This document shows, piece after piece, positions 23,683-34,637 of a stretch of DNA of 64,000 bases. The notes beneath the pieces are model-generated. The model had not been told where the DNA came from, made no database searches, and saw only the letters and a list, made by a program, of their open reading frames with translations. Made by a program: the position numbers and the translations under genes. Every line of letters starts with the position of its first letter. Position 1 is the stretch's first letter. This stretch comes from Calendula officinalis (lineage: Eukaryota > Streptophyta > Magnoliopsida > Asterales > Asteraceae), in contig OY970822.1 in assembly GCA_963853835.1 (NCBI GenBank), positions 24,089,058-24,153,057 of the forward strand, in the 5' to 3' direction.

Positions 23683-26600
23683 CTCTTTTATCTTATGTGC
23701 AGGGTGATGAAAGCAAACATGTCTGGTACCTAGACAGTGGTTGCTCAAGACATATGACTGGTTACAAATCCCTGCTGGAAGAGTTTGAAGTTTGTGATGG
23801 CCCCTCAGTAGTTTTTGGTGATAATGGTAGAGGCTCAACTGAAGGTTATGGAACCATCTCTAATGGATCCATAAAAACACAAGAGTTGGTTATGTAAATG
23901 GGCTGAAACATAATCTTATCAGCATTAGCCAACTTTGTGATGCAAAGTTCTCAGTGAACTTTAACGAATACAGAGGAACGGTGACAGATAAGAATGGAAA
24001 GGTAGTATTAGTTGCTCCCAGAACCAAGAATGTCTATACACTTGACATGAATCCTCAAAATCAAGAAGTTTGTCTATTCTCTCACTCTACTGAAGAGCTG
24101 AATTGGTTGTGGCACAAAAGACTATCTCACATGAACTTCAAAAATATATCGAAGCTGGCGCGAGGTCAGCTGGTGAACGGTCTGCCACAAATCAAATATG
24201 AAAAGGATAAGCTTTGTTCTGCATGTGAACAAGGTAAACAACATAAAAGCTCATTCAAATCAAAGCAATGTTTTTCCATCAACAGCTGCCTTCACATGCT
24301 CCATATGGATCTCTTTGGTCCCATGAGCACTGAAAGTCTAGGTGGAAAGAAGTATACACTTGTTATCGTTGATGAATACTCACAATATACTTGGGTTATA
24401 TTTTTACGCCACAAGAGTGATGCAGCTGATGAAATTATCAAGTTCATCAAAAGGATGGAACTTCTAAACGGGTCTAGAGTCAAGATGCTGAGATCAGACA
24501 ACGATACTGAATTAAAAAACAAGACTTTGGAAGACTTCTGTTCAGATGTTGGGATCTCCTAAAACTTTTCAGCTGCTAGAACACCTCAACAGAATGGTGT
24601 TGCTGAAAGAAGGAACAGAACCCTTATAGAAGCTGCAAGAACAATGCTTGCTGAGTCAAACATGCCTAAGCAATTTTGGGCAGAGGCTGTTAACACAGCT
24701 TGTTTTACTCAGAATAGGTCTCTCTATGTGAAGAGACACAAAAAGACTTCTTATGAGATCTTTCGTCAGAGGAATCCTTTCATCGGTTTCTTTCACGTGT
24801 TTGGCTGTGTGTGTTTTGTGTTAAACACAAGAGATCAGCTGAGTAAATTTGACTCTAAAGCTGATGAAGCCATTTTCTTGGGATACTCCACTCTATCCAA
24901 AGCATATAGAGTTTTCAACAAAAGAAGACAAACATTGGAAGAGTCCATAAATGTTACTTTTGAAGAACAATCAAAAGCTTTGAACCCCTCCTCTGCTGAC
25001 TTGTTTGATGAATTTCAGAGATCAGCTGAATCATCTCCTGATGATACAACTGAAGCATTCTCCGATGCTTTAAATCTCTTTGATGTTCCCATAAATGAAT
25101 CAGATGAGACATTCCATGATGCTCCTACATATCTTGTGGACATTGCAGCTGTTCGACAAGAGATTCCAACAGTTAGAGCATCATCCAAGGCTACTTCTAA
25201 GCCACCTCTTCATACTTCAAGAAGATCAGTTCAAAATGAAGTAATTCATCCTGCTGAGCAATCAGCCGCTCAACAAGGATCTAATTCTGCTGAATCTTCC
25301 TCCTCTACTGCTGCTCCTCAATCTAAGTGGACCTCAGAACATCCAATTGAGTTAATCATTGGAGATCCACAGCAGGGAGTAGTCACTAGAAGTAAAGCAT
25401 CATGCAATCTTTGCTTATGGTGTTGTTTTCTAGCAACTGAAGAACCGAAAAATATTAAAGCTGCTTTAGAAGATTCAAGCTGGATTCAGGCGATGCAGGA
25501 AGAACTTAACCAATTCGATGTCAACAAAGTATGGCAGCTGGTGCCTCCACCAGCTGGAAAGACAATAATTGGTACTAAATGGGTATTTAGGAATAAAATG
25601 GATGAAGAAGGTGTAGTTATTCGCAACAAAGCTAGACTTGTTGCACAAGGATACAGACAAGAGGAAGGAATCGATTTCGATGAAACATTTGCTCCAGTGG
25701 CTAGGCTTGAGGCTATCAGAATATTTCTTGCCTACGCTGCTTACAAAGACTTCACAGTTTTTCAGATGGACGTGAAGAGTGCTTTCTTAAACGGGAAGCT
25801 GCAAGAGGAAGTATATGTTAAACAACCGCCAGGGTTTGAAAATCCTAAGTATTTAGACTATGTGTTTAAACTGGATAAAGCGCTGTATGGGTTGAAACAA
25901 GCTCCTCGTGCATGGTATGATAGACTCCCCACATTCCTCATAGCAAATGATTTCACCAGGGGAAAGATTGATAAAACCTTATTCATTCACAAAATCAAAG
26001 GTGATATCATTCTTGTTCAAATTTATGTGGATGACATAATTTTTGGTGCTACTGATGAAAAACTTTGTAGACGTTTTTCAAAACTTATGTCTACAAAGTA
26101 TGAGATGAGCATGATGGGTGAATTGACATATTTTCTTGGCTTACAAGTTAAGCAATCTAAAAATGGAATTTTTATAAATCAAGAAAAATATATCAAAGAT
26201 CTTTTAACGAAATTCGATATGAATTCATCATCATCCATGAAAACACCAATGGCTCCTCCAAACAATTTAGATGCTGACATAACTGGTAAGTCAGTTGATG
26301 TCACATTCTATAGAGGAATCATTAGATCATTACTCTATCTCACCGCCAGCAGACCAGATATTATGTTTACTACTTGCATGTGTGCTAGGTATCAAGCCGA
26401 TCCTAGAGAATCTCACTTAATAGCTGCAAAAAGAATTTTGAGGTACCTTAAGGGTACTCCAAGCCTAGGTCTTTGGTATGCCAAAGACTCCGGGCTTGAT
26501 CTAATTGGCTATTCAGATTCAGACTTTGCAGGTTGCAAAATGGATAGAAAGAGCACCACTGGAGGATGTCAGCTGCTTGGTGGAAAGCTAGTCAGCTGGA

Positions 26601-26965
26601 CAAGCAAGAAACAAAGCACTGTTTCTACTTCCACATCTGAAGCAGAATATGTTGCTGCTGGAAGCTGTTGTGCTCAAGTCCTTTGGATGAAGAATCAACT
26701 TGTTGATTTCGACATGAACTTTTGCAAAGTTCCTATCTATTGCGATAACACGAGTGCTATTGCAATCATCAACAATCCAGTTCTTCATTCTAGAACCAAA
26801 CATATCGACATAAGGTATCATTTTATTAGAGATCACATTGAACAAGGTGACGTGGAACTCCACTTCATTTCAACTGACCTTCAGCTGGCTGATCTATTCA
26901 CTAAGCCTTTAGATGAAAAACGATTCAAATTTTTGATCAGCGAGCTAGGTATGTTGAATGCTTGA
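23661..26965 (+). pseudogene. pol of the Sirevirus-like element (PR-INT-RT-RH), frameshift and nonsense
   Basis: Protease motif DSGCSRHMTG lies near 23731-23760. A one-base shift near 23885-23890 then moves the frame. The pre-integrase zinc finger follows (HKRLSHMNF ... CSACEQGKQH), then the integrase core with its first two acidic residues in HMDLFGPM and LRSDNDTE. A TAA at 24560-24562 stops the frame before the third catalytic residue, which lies in [12 protein letters not shown]. From about 24563 the frame is open to 26965: reverse transcriptase ([39 protein letters not shown], catalytic YVDDIIFGA) and RNase H ([36 protein letters not shown]). The RT/RH part looks intact; protease-integrase does not. 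Confidence 0.92.
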
Positions 26966-27161
26966 ATCAACTGCTGAGGTACTATCAGCAGCTGATAAGA
27001 TTCACCTTGTCACTTAGTACAATCAGCTGACTAAAATCTTTTGAATATATCAGTCAGCTGAATAAAATCTCTTAAATGATAACTTATCAAGTTTTATAAG
27101 TTAAAACATTTGGTTCTCCTAAAAAGGCATCTTCTTACCCTATCCACACGTTCTCTGTGGT

Positions 27162-27189
27162 AAATATTTCCACTCGAGTGGAAATATTT
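27162..27189. repeat. 28-bp perfect palindrome between pol and the env-like ORF
   Basis: Each 14-base arm reads AAATATTTCCACTC toward a central CTCGAG, and the two arms match without mismatch or loop. It lies about 190 bp upstream of the TATA box ahead of the env-like ORF. Confidence 0.85.
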
Positions 27190-27382
27190 GGCATTTATGA
27201 GGGACAAGACCTCTGTCACAGAAACGGCTCCACTACCCTGACACAGAAACGGCTCCACTTTCTCACACTGTCACATCCAACCACCTTTGCACGATAACCA
27301 ACGTGTGTATAGTTGGTTTGTAACTATCCATTTATGACCCGGTTCAAATTTAAATCTTTACCCAAACCGTCCCATAAATCCC

Positions 27383-27390
27383 TATAAATA
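27383..27390 (+). promoter_or_regulatory. Candidate internal TATA box ahead of the env-like ORF
   Basis: TATAAATA is followed by about 95 bp of C/T-rich leader leading to the ATG at 27487, typical spacing for a plant polymerase II promoter. Just upstream, CACAGAAACGGCTCCAC occurs twice (27217-27262). Function is inferred from layout only. Confidence 0.5.
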
Positions 27391-27486
27391 CCCATCCATT
27401 CTCCATTCCTCATCATCTCTCCACAATTCTTTCTCCAAAAACCCTCTAATTCTAAACCTTTATCTTTCTTCCCTCTCTCCCCAAAA

Positions 27487-30400
27487 ATGTCGAAGAAAGC
27501 CCCAAAGGTTTCTCTTACTAGGGCTGGTATTGGGTTCTCTCAGAACTCAAACCTAGTAGGCAACTTTTCCCCACCGGATGATCTTGTCGATATTTATCGA
27601 CCGGTTGTGACGTTTGTGCGTCACTGCCCCATCCGTGGTGCCTTTACCAGAGTCACCAAGAGTATCATTGAACTCTTGCGTGATTTCTGGATGTCCGCCT
27701 CCGCCCCTGGAGACGACATCACTGCGCAAGTTGGAAATCATCAAATCACCATTTCTCTTGATGATTTCCGAGTTGCTTGCGGATTCGATTATCTGCATCC
27801 TGGTGAAGAATATCAGCAGACTAAATCTGTTGATGAAGCTGAAACGAGTCTAATCCGTATCACTGGATACAGATTAGAAAACGAAGAAGACAGGGTGCCG
27901 ATCTTCAAGAAGTCTCAGCTGACGAGACCCTGGGCCTATTTCTTTACCCACATCATTCAGGGTATCAGAGGCAATTCCGGGTCTCTCAACCAGTGCAACT
28001 CCAGCATGCAAGTCTTTGCTGAAGCCCTAGTCACTGGTCAGCGGATCGACTACGGGAAAAATTGGTGTACGAGGAGGTCAAGACGAAGCTGAAAAGCAAA
28101 GGAAATAATATTTCCTATCTTCGCTTTTTCATATTGTGCATCGCACATGTGATGGTTGAACAACTGGAGATCAATTATGAAGACCTTCCAGGGGATTCTG
28201 TGATGGTTCGTTCCATCGCTAACATCATCTTCCAAAGGAAGGAAGATGAAAAAGAGTTTCCTCTCACCTCGTACATGCTGAAGATCATAGATGATCGAGT
28301 CAGATCCAAAAGGGATCGAAAGAAGGGCACAACATCGAAGAAATCTGCTCTCCAAGAAGGTAAGTCCTTTCCTCATCTGAAGTGTTTTCCATCAACTGAT
28401 CGCACACAAACTGTTGATGGAGATACCACCACTTTCACTGGGATCTCAATGCCCATTAACGTGGAAATTGTGGAAACGGGTGATATTCCACGTGGTGGGA
28501 AGAAGCGTGTGAAGCGATCTGCTCACCGCCCTGCTTCTTCCTCTTCATTCTCTTTATCATCTTCTTCCACTTCCAGCGCCCCTTTTTCTCCTCAGCTGAG
28601 GGTAAGAGGGTCTGCTACCTGTGGAGATGATGATGTTGTTGATGATGTTGAGCTGGCGATCGCAGCATCATCAGGATTCAGCCGGAATCCGTTGGGTTCT
28701 CACTCGAGATCCCAATTGGAAGGATTACAAATCAGAAGCAGTATCAGCATCTGAATGCAGTCCTTCTCATTTTCACTCTTACAGTGTTTTTCCAGGAACT
28801 CTACCTACAATTGGAGTTCCTGTCCAGACACTTCCGGCTGACTCTCTTTTTCCCTTTCCTTTCATCCACTCTCTCTCTGTTGATTTCTCAACAAGTCAGC
28901 AGACTTCAAAACGGAAATCTCGTTCTTTAGGAGTTAGTGCCGGCTCCACACCTCTGCGTAGCTCCTCGACCGATTCATTATCTGTCATTGTAACAAGGGA
29001 ACAAACTCCACAAGCAACCTCAGTCTCTCAACAGACTACTGGTGAAGTTTTTGGCTCATCCCAAGCCACCCAAGTGTCAGCTGCACACACACCACCCCCC
29101 AACTTCTTCATCACTTACTGAGTCATCAGCTGATGATAGATTGACTAGAAACCAAGTCAATCTTGAAGATGTTCTTTCTGTTTCCCACAACGTTACCAGC
29201 TCAAACCAGCTGGTGATCGAGGAAACCACCACCGCCAATGAAGAGACAACTTTAGACCAAGTTGTTACTGAGGAAACCACCCAAGCTGCCAGTATCGCGA
29301 ACGTATTCACCAACTGAGCTGTGAGGCAGCTGACCCACCACCCAGAGGAATTCTTCCTCCAGTCTCCATAACAGTTTCACCGACTGTTGAGACCGAAGCA
29401 CCAGATTCTCAAACAGCATTTCATATGATGTTTGATTCTGCTGATATCCCTATTTAGCAGTACACCTTTTCAGATGATGAAGAGATGCAAGAATCTGGGC
29501 TTCAAACTGTTTTGATAACTGAAGTAGGCACTTCTGTTTTAACCCCAGAAGTTTCAGTTGGACCTAACTCACCCCCCATAGTTTCTGAGGAACCCATAGG
29601 AACTCTTCTTCCTACCTCGGGAACACCTTCTACCACAGCTGAGGTTACCCCTCAAGCTGGAGACATGTCGGACCCCTTCCCCAAAAGCGTCCAAGTGTCC
29701 CATGCTGAATCCAGCAAAGCTGGAGGAAGCATTCCCATCAGAGCCGCTGCTGCTCTGATGTCTAGTGTTGTTACATCCCAGATTCGACCTGGGATGGCCA
29801 CACTGAGGAAGCAGATGGACTCCCTTCGCAGGGATGTTCCAAAGAAGTTTGCCAAAACTGCTGAGAACCTTTCTTCCAGCATAACTTCTCTGCACGCTGA
29901 GGTCCACACTCAAACTCCTCGACTGGCTCTTCTTTCTGATCAGACCGCCTCAACACCAGCGGGTTCATCTCTCTCAACGACTACGTGCGTCAAGAGTTGA
30001 ACTCCCTTCGCGATTCTGACAGATTCGAAAGCGACAAACTTCTCTCCGAAGTTCGGGACAGCCTGGATCTTGCCCAATCAAAGCAAGAGTCCCTGCTGAC
30101 ACTCACTCATAGCCACCTCTCTAAGGCTATTGATGAGTCAACGGCTGCTATGTCCACCAGAATGGACAAAATGGAGACTGAAGTCAGCTCGCTGACTTCC
30201 CAAGTCACTGGTCTCCAAGGCACCCTCAACCTCATTCTTGACAAGCTTAATGACGGTGCTGCTGATGTCCATCCTGCTTCAGCACCAGAGAGTACCCCTC
30301 TTCTTCGGGCACTCTCTGAGGGGGAGAAAGAGGCCACTTCAGCAGGTGAACAACATGGTGAACTAGAAAGTTCACAACTCATAATCACCTCTGCTGTTGG

Positions 30401-31514
30401 AGCCAATACTGAAGACGTTCCAACAGGTGACAACTCACGAAATCCACCTATCACCTCTGCTGGAACATTAGAAGAAGAAGCTGAAACCTCAGCTGGTTTT
30501 ACTAAAATCGTTGATTCCTTTGAATCGGTTGAGGTCCCAAAAGTCCAAGCCCCGCAAATCCAAAACCCTCAGCCTATTTCACAGGAGATTCCTCATCCTG
30601 CTGAGGGGGAGCCTACATATGCTGTGGTTGAAAACCTCATTTTAAATGAAGTTGGAACCACTGCTGATCTTGATACAGCCATAGCCCTTCAAAGAAAAGC
30701 CCATGAAGAGTTGTATAAAAAAGCTGAAGCACAAAGAGCTGAGAATATTAGGTTGTTCAACAAAGTTCTTGATCAGCGTAGGCAGGAAGCAAAGATCACC
30801 ATCGTAAGGGCCCCCAAGTACGATCCCAGCTCTCCTGACGAAATTGTCATAACAAGAGCTGGAAGTGCTGTGGTCCATGAAAAGTTCCCTCTGAACAAGA
30901 TCAACCTCGTTCTCAACTACGATGAATGGAAAGAGGCTGAAGCAGCTGCCAGATCTGCGAAACCATCGCAGATTATAACAGATCTAGAAGACGAGATAAA
31001 AGTCGCAATCTACTCCTTCAAGAATCTATGCGATAAAATCAGGAAACAAGCTCCTGAGTTGGTATATCGCATACCTCCTGAATTGTGTGAATCTCAAGCT
31101 GCTATTGTCAGAGAAACTGCTGGTGAAAGCTCCTCAGCGAGAGGGGAGAAACGTAAGTCCGTTCTCCTTGAGCCTCTTGCTGACTCCAGACCACTGGATA
31201 TTGGGTCGTCCATCATATTTGCAAAACGACCAAAACCCAATATCACAAAATCCACCCCCATGGGAGTTAACTTTGTCCCTGGGCTGATCGTAAAAGAACC
31301 AATTCATGGCTTTTGCTATCTGGAGAAAAAGAAGCTGCCTTGCTTCCAGCGGGTAGATGAGTTGAACTTATGTGATGTGGATCAACTGATGCTCTATCAC
31401 AAGCTGCTGAGTTCCTCTACTGAAGAGGGAATAGAAATGAAGAAACTAATAAGCTCAGCCTTCAACTCACTGTGTCGCAATGTCCTTGGATCAGCTATAT
31501 CCAAGGCATTATAA
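27487..31514 (+). pseudogene. Third ORF (env-like) of the Sirevirus-like element, several frameshifts
   Basis: After pol the element carries about 4 kb of further coding sequence, as expected for the extra env-like ORF of Sireviruses. The function of this class is unknown. It begins MSKKAPKVSLTRAG and is read in successive frames: 27487-28060, 28062-28720, 28720-29100, 29100-29315, a stretch with a TAG at 29457, 29485-29965, and 29985-31514. Shifts near 28055 and 29095 fall in A and C homopolymers. The N-terminal about 200 residues look globular. The middle is Ser/Thr/Pro/Glu-rich. A heptad-patterned coiled coil covers about 30020-30240, and a conserved-looking C-terminal block ends near 31514. 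No signal peptide or transmembrane segment was found, so an envelope role is not supported by this copy. Confidence 0.7.
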
Positions 31515-31708
31515 TTTTTTTTGATTTTCCTTGTATTTCAATTTCCTTATCAATAGAAAATCAAAACTTTGTAATATACTTGTAAAAACTGTAAAAAGAT
31601 AAACATATACAAAAGAACCCTAAGGGTCAAAGTACATAAGTATTCAGCTGACTTCTTTCAGCTGAATCATTACAGGGTTACACTTATACGGCTATTCGAT
31701 TGCATCAA

Positions 31709-31720
31709 ATAGGGGGAGAT
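31709..31720 (+). other. Polypurine tract of the Sirevirus-like element
   Basis: AATAGGGGGAGAT directly precedes the TG of the 3' LTR at 31721, as required for plus-strand priming. Confidence 0.85.
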
Positions 31721-32690
31721 TGTTAGTCCCAAGACTAAGTAAATAAGATTTGATGCTCGATAGCCAATAAGAATATATAACAGCTGAAGTAGGTATCTCA
31801 GATGAAGCAAGTATATACAATAAACCTTCAGCTGAGTACGTACTTAGCTTTAGGATACAAGTCAAATCAGCAGCTATTAACAAGAGTTCATTCGAAGTCT
31901 ATGACCAAAGGACAAAGACAAGAAGAAGACTATTCAGCTGATTGTGGAATCAGCTGATAGTATCTGCTGCAGATGAAGACTTAACGGAAATGTTCATTGA
32001 CACCTTGAACATTTCCCTTTCCCGCTCAAAGAAGAAGAAAACGATGAAGATCTTCTATTTTGGAATAGAAGATAATGTCAGTACAACTTCATCGTTTGTC
32101 CCTCAAGCATGTAAAGATAAAGTCAACAACTTCTGTACTTATGTAGTACACCTTTCACTGTGCGTCAGAAAAGGTACCGGAAGAAGTGGACACAAAGTAC
32201 ACTCGGGACAATAACTTGTGCAATAGCATTTAATGATCCATGGCAAGTCTACATCGACGAATAATATGTTTACACGTCGTCAAACTTGTGGACTAAGGAA
32301 CATAGATCTTGGGCTATAAATACAGACGTAAATGCTTGCATTTATAACATCTTTAGAACACCCTTAGAAATCATAAGCACAAGAACATTCACTGAGAGTT
32401 AGTTATTGTCTAAGTATTAACTCCTCCATAGTTATTACTAAGGCATTAATATCAGCTGTTAGTATCAGCTGATATAACTCTCAGTGTATACTCTTCTAGT
32501 TTGAGCGGTCTAAAGTGTCAACTCAAGTATAGAGTTTTAGGTAGTGTGTACTATCTATTTCCGCAAACTCTGTATTGTATTAAGTTGTTTTTAATAAAAC
32601 TCTTAATCATTGAAATCTTGTTGTTATTTACTTATCGTATCTTCGTCACTCGGTCATAACGCAACACGGTTGTGTTGTTGGGATCCAACA
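31721..32690 (+). repeat. 3' LTR of the Sirevirus-like element
   Basis: 970 bp, same ends and length as the 5' LTR, about 98% identical by visual count. Followed by the GTACC target duplication. Confidence 0.93.
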
Positions 32691-34327
32691 GTACCCATAT
32701 ACACGAAATATATATACTTGTGTTTTATACTTTTAATAATTAATTAGACAATAATATTATCCAATCACTAAATGATTTAATAGCTTTAAATCATATCATG
32801 GATAATCTTTAATTAACACATTGTATATTACTCAACTGATAAATGTACAAATACTTGTATTAATTAGTTAGTTAAACTAATCTAGTAATAAGTTAAACTT
32901 AACTTAATACTTAACTGGTTCATAATGAATATTATGAATCATTCCTCTTCGTAGTATCATTGCATATCTTGCTCGTATTACATGCACTCACCGGTGTGAC
33001 CCTTAAGTGTTTCGTAGGCATGGATGTATCATCATAGGTTGACTAACTGTGCACATAATTCCAACAAGATATGCAATGATACTACGAAGAAGAATGATTC
33101 ATAATAGTCATTATGAATCAGTTAAGTATTAAGTTAAGTTTAACTTATTACTAGATTAGTTTAACTAACTAATTAATACAAGTATTTGTACATTTACCTG
33201 TTAAGTAAATATACAATATGTTAATTAAATATTATCCATGATATGATTTAAAGCTATTAAATCATATAGTGATTGGATAATATTATTGTCTAAATAATTA
33301 TTAAATGTATAAAACACAAGTATATATTTCGTGTATATCTATACCGAAATATATAAGTGTATAATACAAAGTCATTTAATAATTAAGTGTGACAATAATA
33401 ACTAGTAAAACTATGAGGGTTTAAAGTGTAAGAGATACGTTTAATTAAGAGATTAATCTTAATTAAACTAGAAGGGCCCTAAGTGAAAGTCCTTCTATTA
33501 TAAATAGAAGGCTTAAGGTTCCCTTATTGTGTTACACATCAATACACGAAATCACTCTCCCTCTCCTCCTTGATTTCGGCCGAACCTAGGGAAGAACACA
33601 AGTCTTGTGTTCTTCGTTCGTTCTTCGTGTTCTTCGAGTTTCGAAGAACAAGTTCATTGCTAAGATCAACTAGAAGGTCGCTCGATTTGTTCATCATCAG
33701 TGGACTATCTTAAGCAAGCAATAAGGTATGTTTTGGGAAATCCTTTTCTCCCTCTCCCCTCTTGTTCGAATTCAACCTAAGAACCTGGTTGATGGTCGAC
33801 GAACCACACAAGCATTGTGTGTGTTCGAGTTCTTCGAATAAGGTTTATTTTTTGTTAATCTAGTTTCATTTCCAAGTTCCTATAATCCTTTAGGGTTGAA
33901 GGATTATGTTTAATCTCAGTTCCGCTTTTAGGGATTAAATCAGCTAGTTGGTTTAACCGGTCAAGAACACCATCATGTTCTTACCAGTATGGTTCGACCA
34001 AGTACACTAGGTGGTTGACCCAGGTGGTCGATCAATGTTATGAAACCCTTCAAAGTATATGTTCAATGGTTCAGCGTTATTGTCTAATGTGCGCTGAACC
34101 TGTTACACTATCTGATCTGATAACCAGTTTCTGATTCCGCACGGGGTATTGATCGTTGTTTGAGATAGTGATCAGATAGTGTAATTGGGTACCTGAAATC
34201 CGAACTGATCAGATTCAATTACCCACAATCCGAGGAACTAATCCTCATATTGTCTTCTAACTATTTGCCTTTTTATCTTCATTAAATCCCTTCAGTGGGG
34301 GATGCTTTTCAGCGACCCAACACCAAC

Positions 34328-34610
34328 ATACGTGTATCCTTCTTCGATTGGTGGTCAATGTGCGAGACTACAACCACAAGAAACAACACATGTTCAAAGT
34401 TAAAGATTATTGGCATTGCGGGTTGTTGGATGATATGGCGGTATCGAAATTCAATATTATTTTATTATGGTAGTATTAGAAAAGGAGATATTGTTGATTT
34501 TATTATTTTATTTTAATTGATTAACTCAAAGAAATCAAAATTGTAAGATTTATTGGGTTGATTGGATAGAAGAACCCTTTGTTTTTTCTTTGTTTAGCGA
34601 TTTGCTAAAC
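34328..34610 (+). mobile_element. LINE (non-LTR retrotransposon) 3' remnant
   Basis: The frame at 34328-34516 gives CWMIWRYRNSILF. After a TGA in place of a likely Trp codon, it continues in the same frame with QRNQNCKIYWVDW up to about 34610. This matches the end of plant L1-type reverse transcriptase ORFs (a WxIWxxRN box followed by a terminal W-rich block). It is cut at its left by the solo LTR and is clearly decayed. Confidence 0.5.
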
Positions 34611-34637
34611 TAGAATAATAATTTGTTGTTAAAAAAT

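Larger units (their letters stand above)
20227..32690 (+). mobile_element. Sirevirus-like Ty1/copia retrotransposon, 12.46 kb, defective
   Basis: A full-length element: two 970-bp LTRs, primer binding site, gag, pol in copia order (protease, integrase, reverse transcriptase, RNase H), an additional ORF after pol, polypurine tract and 5-bp TSD GTACC (20222-20226 and 32691-32695). The large size, long gag with two zinc knuckles and extra env-like ORF fit the Sirevirus (SIRE/Maximus) lineage. Counting by eye, the LTRs differ at about 18 of 970 positions with no length change, so insertion was recent. The ORFs carry several frameshifts and stops, so it is not autonomous as read. Some lesions fall at homopolymer runs, where assembly error is also possible. 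Confidence 0.93.
19504..33066 (-). mobile_element. Third-level solo LTR (family 2, inverted), split by the copia element
   Basis: This is a second copy of family 2 in opposite orientation, inserted about 100 bp into the first copy. Its halves are 19504-20226 and 32696-33066, about 1.09 kb together. The TSD AGATA is perfect (19499-19503 and 33067-33071). Because it lies inverted inside its own family, 32700-33350 forms an imperfect palindrome around a loop of about 95 bp, and 19504-20226 is inverted relative to 33340-34052. Confidence 0.85.
19402..34052 (+). mobile_element. Second-level solo LTR (family 2), split by two nested insertions
   Basis: Family 2 LTR begins TGTTGGAATTATG and ends AAACCCTTCA. 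It is split into 19402-19498 and 33067-34052, about 1.08 kb together. The TSD is AAATA (19397-19401) and AAGTA (34053-34057), one mismatch. The empty site is visible in the family 1 copy near 59550. A TATAAATA box at about 33499 supports plus orientation. No internal coding part is present, so it is a solo LTR. Confidence 0.85.
18671..34322 (-). mobile_element. Outermost solo LTR (family 1), split by three nested insertions
   Basis: Family 1 LTR sequence is present as 18671-19401 and 34058-34322 (about 996 bp in total). It begins TGTTAGTCC, ends GACCCAACA, and is flanked by CCAAC on both sides (18666-18670 and 34323-34327). The uninterrupted copy at 58824-59817 confirms that the two halves were once joined, at AAGTA/TCTATTCAATGG. 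No internal retroelement sequence belongs to it, so it is a solo LTR. A TATAAAT box is seen only on the minus strand (near 19065), suggesting that orientation. Confidence 0.85.

Noticed and set aside
27487..31514. Treating the third copia ORF as a host gene cluster
   Set aside because: It lies between pol and the polypurine tract of an element with matching LTRs and TSD, so it belongs to the retrotransposon.
27487..31514. A viral-type envelope protein
   Set aside because: No signal peptide, transmembrane anchor or cleavage-like site was seen; only the position and the coiled coil fit the env-like class.
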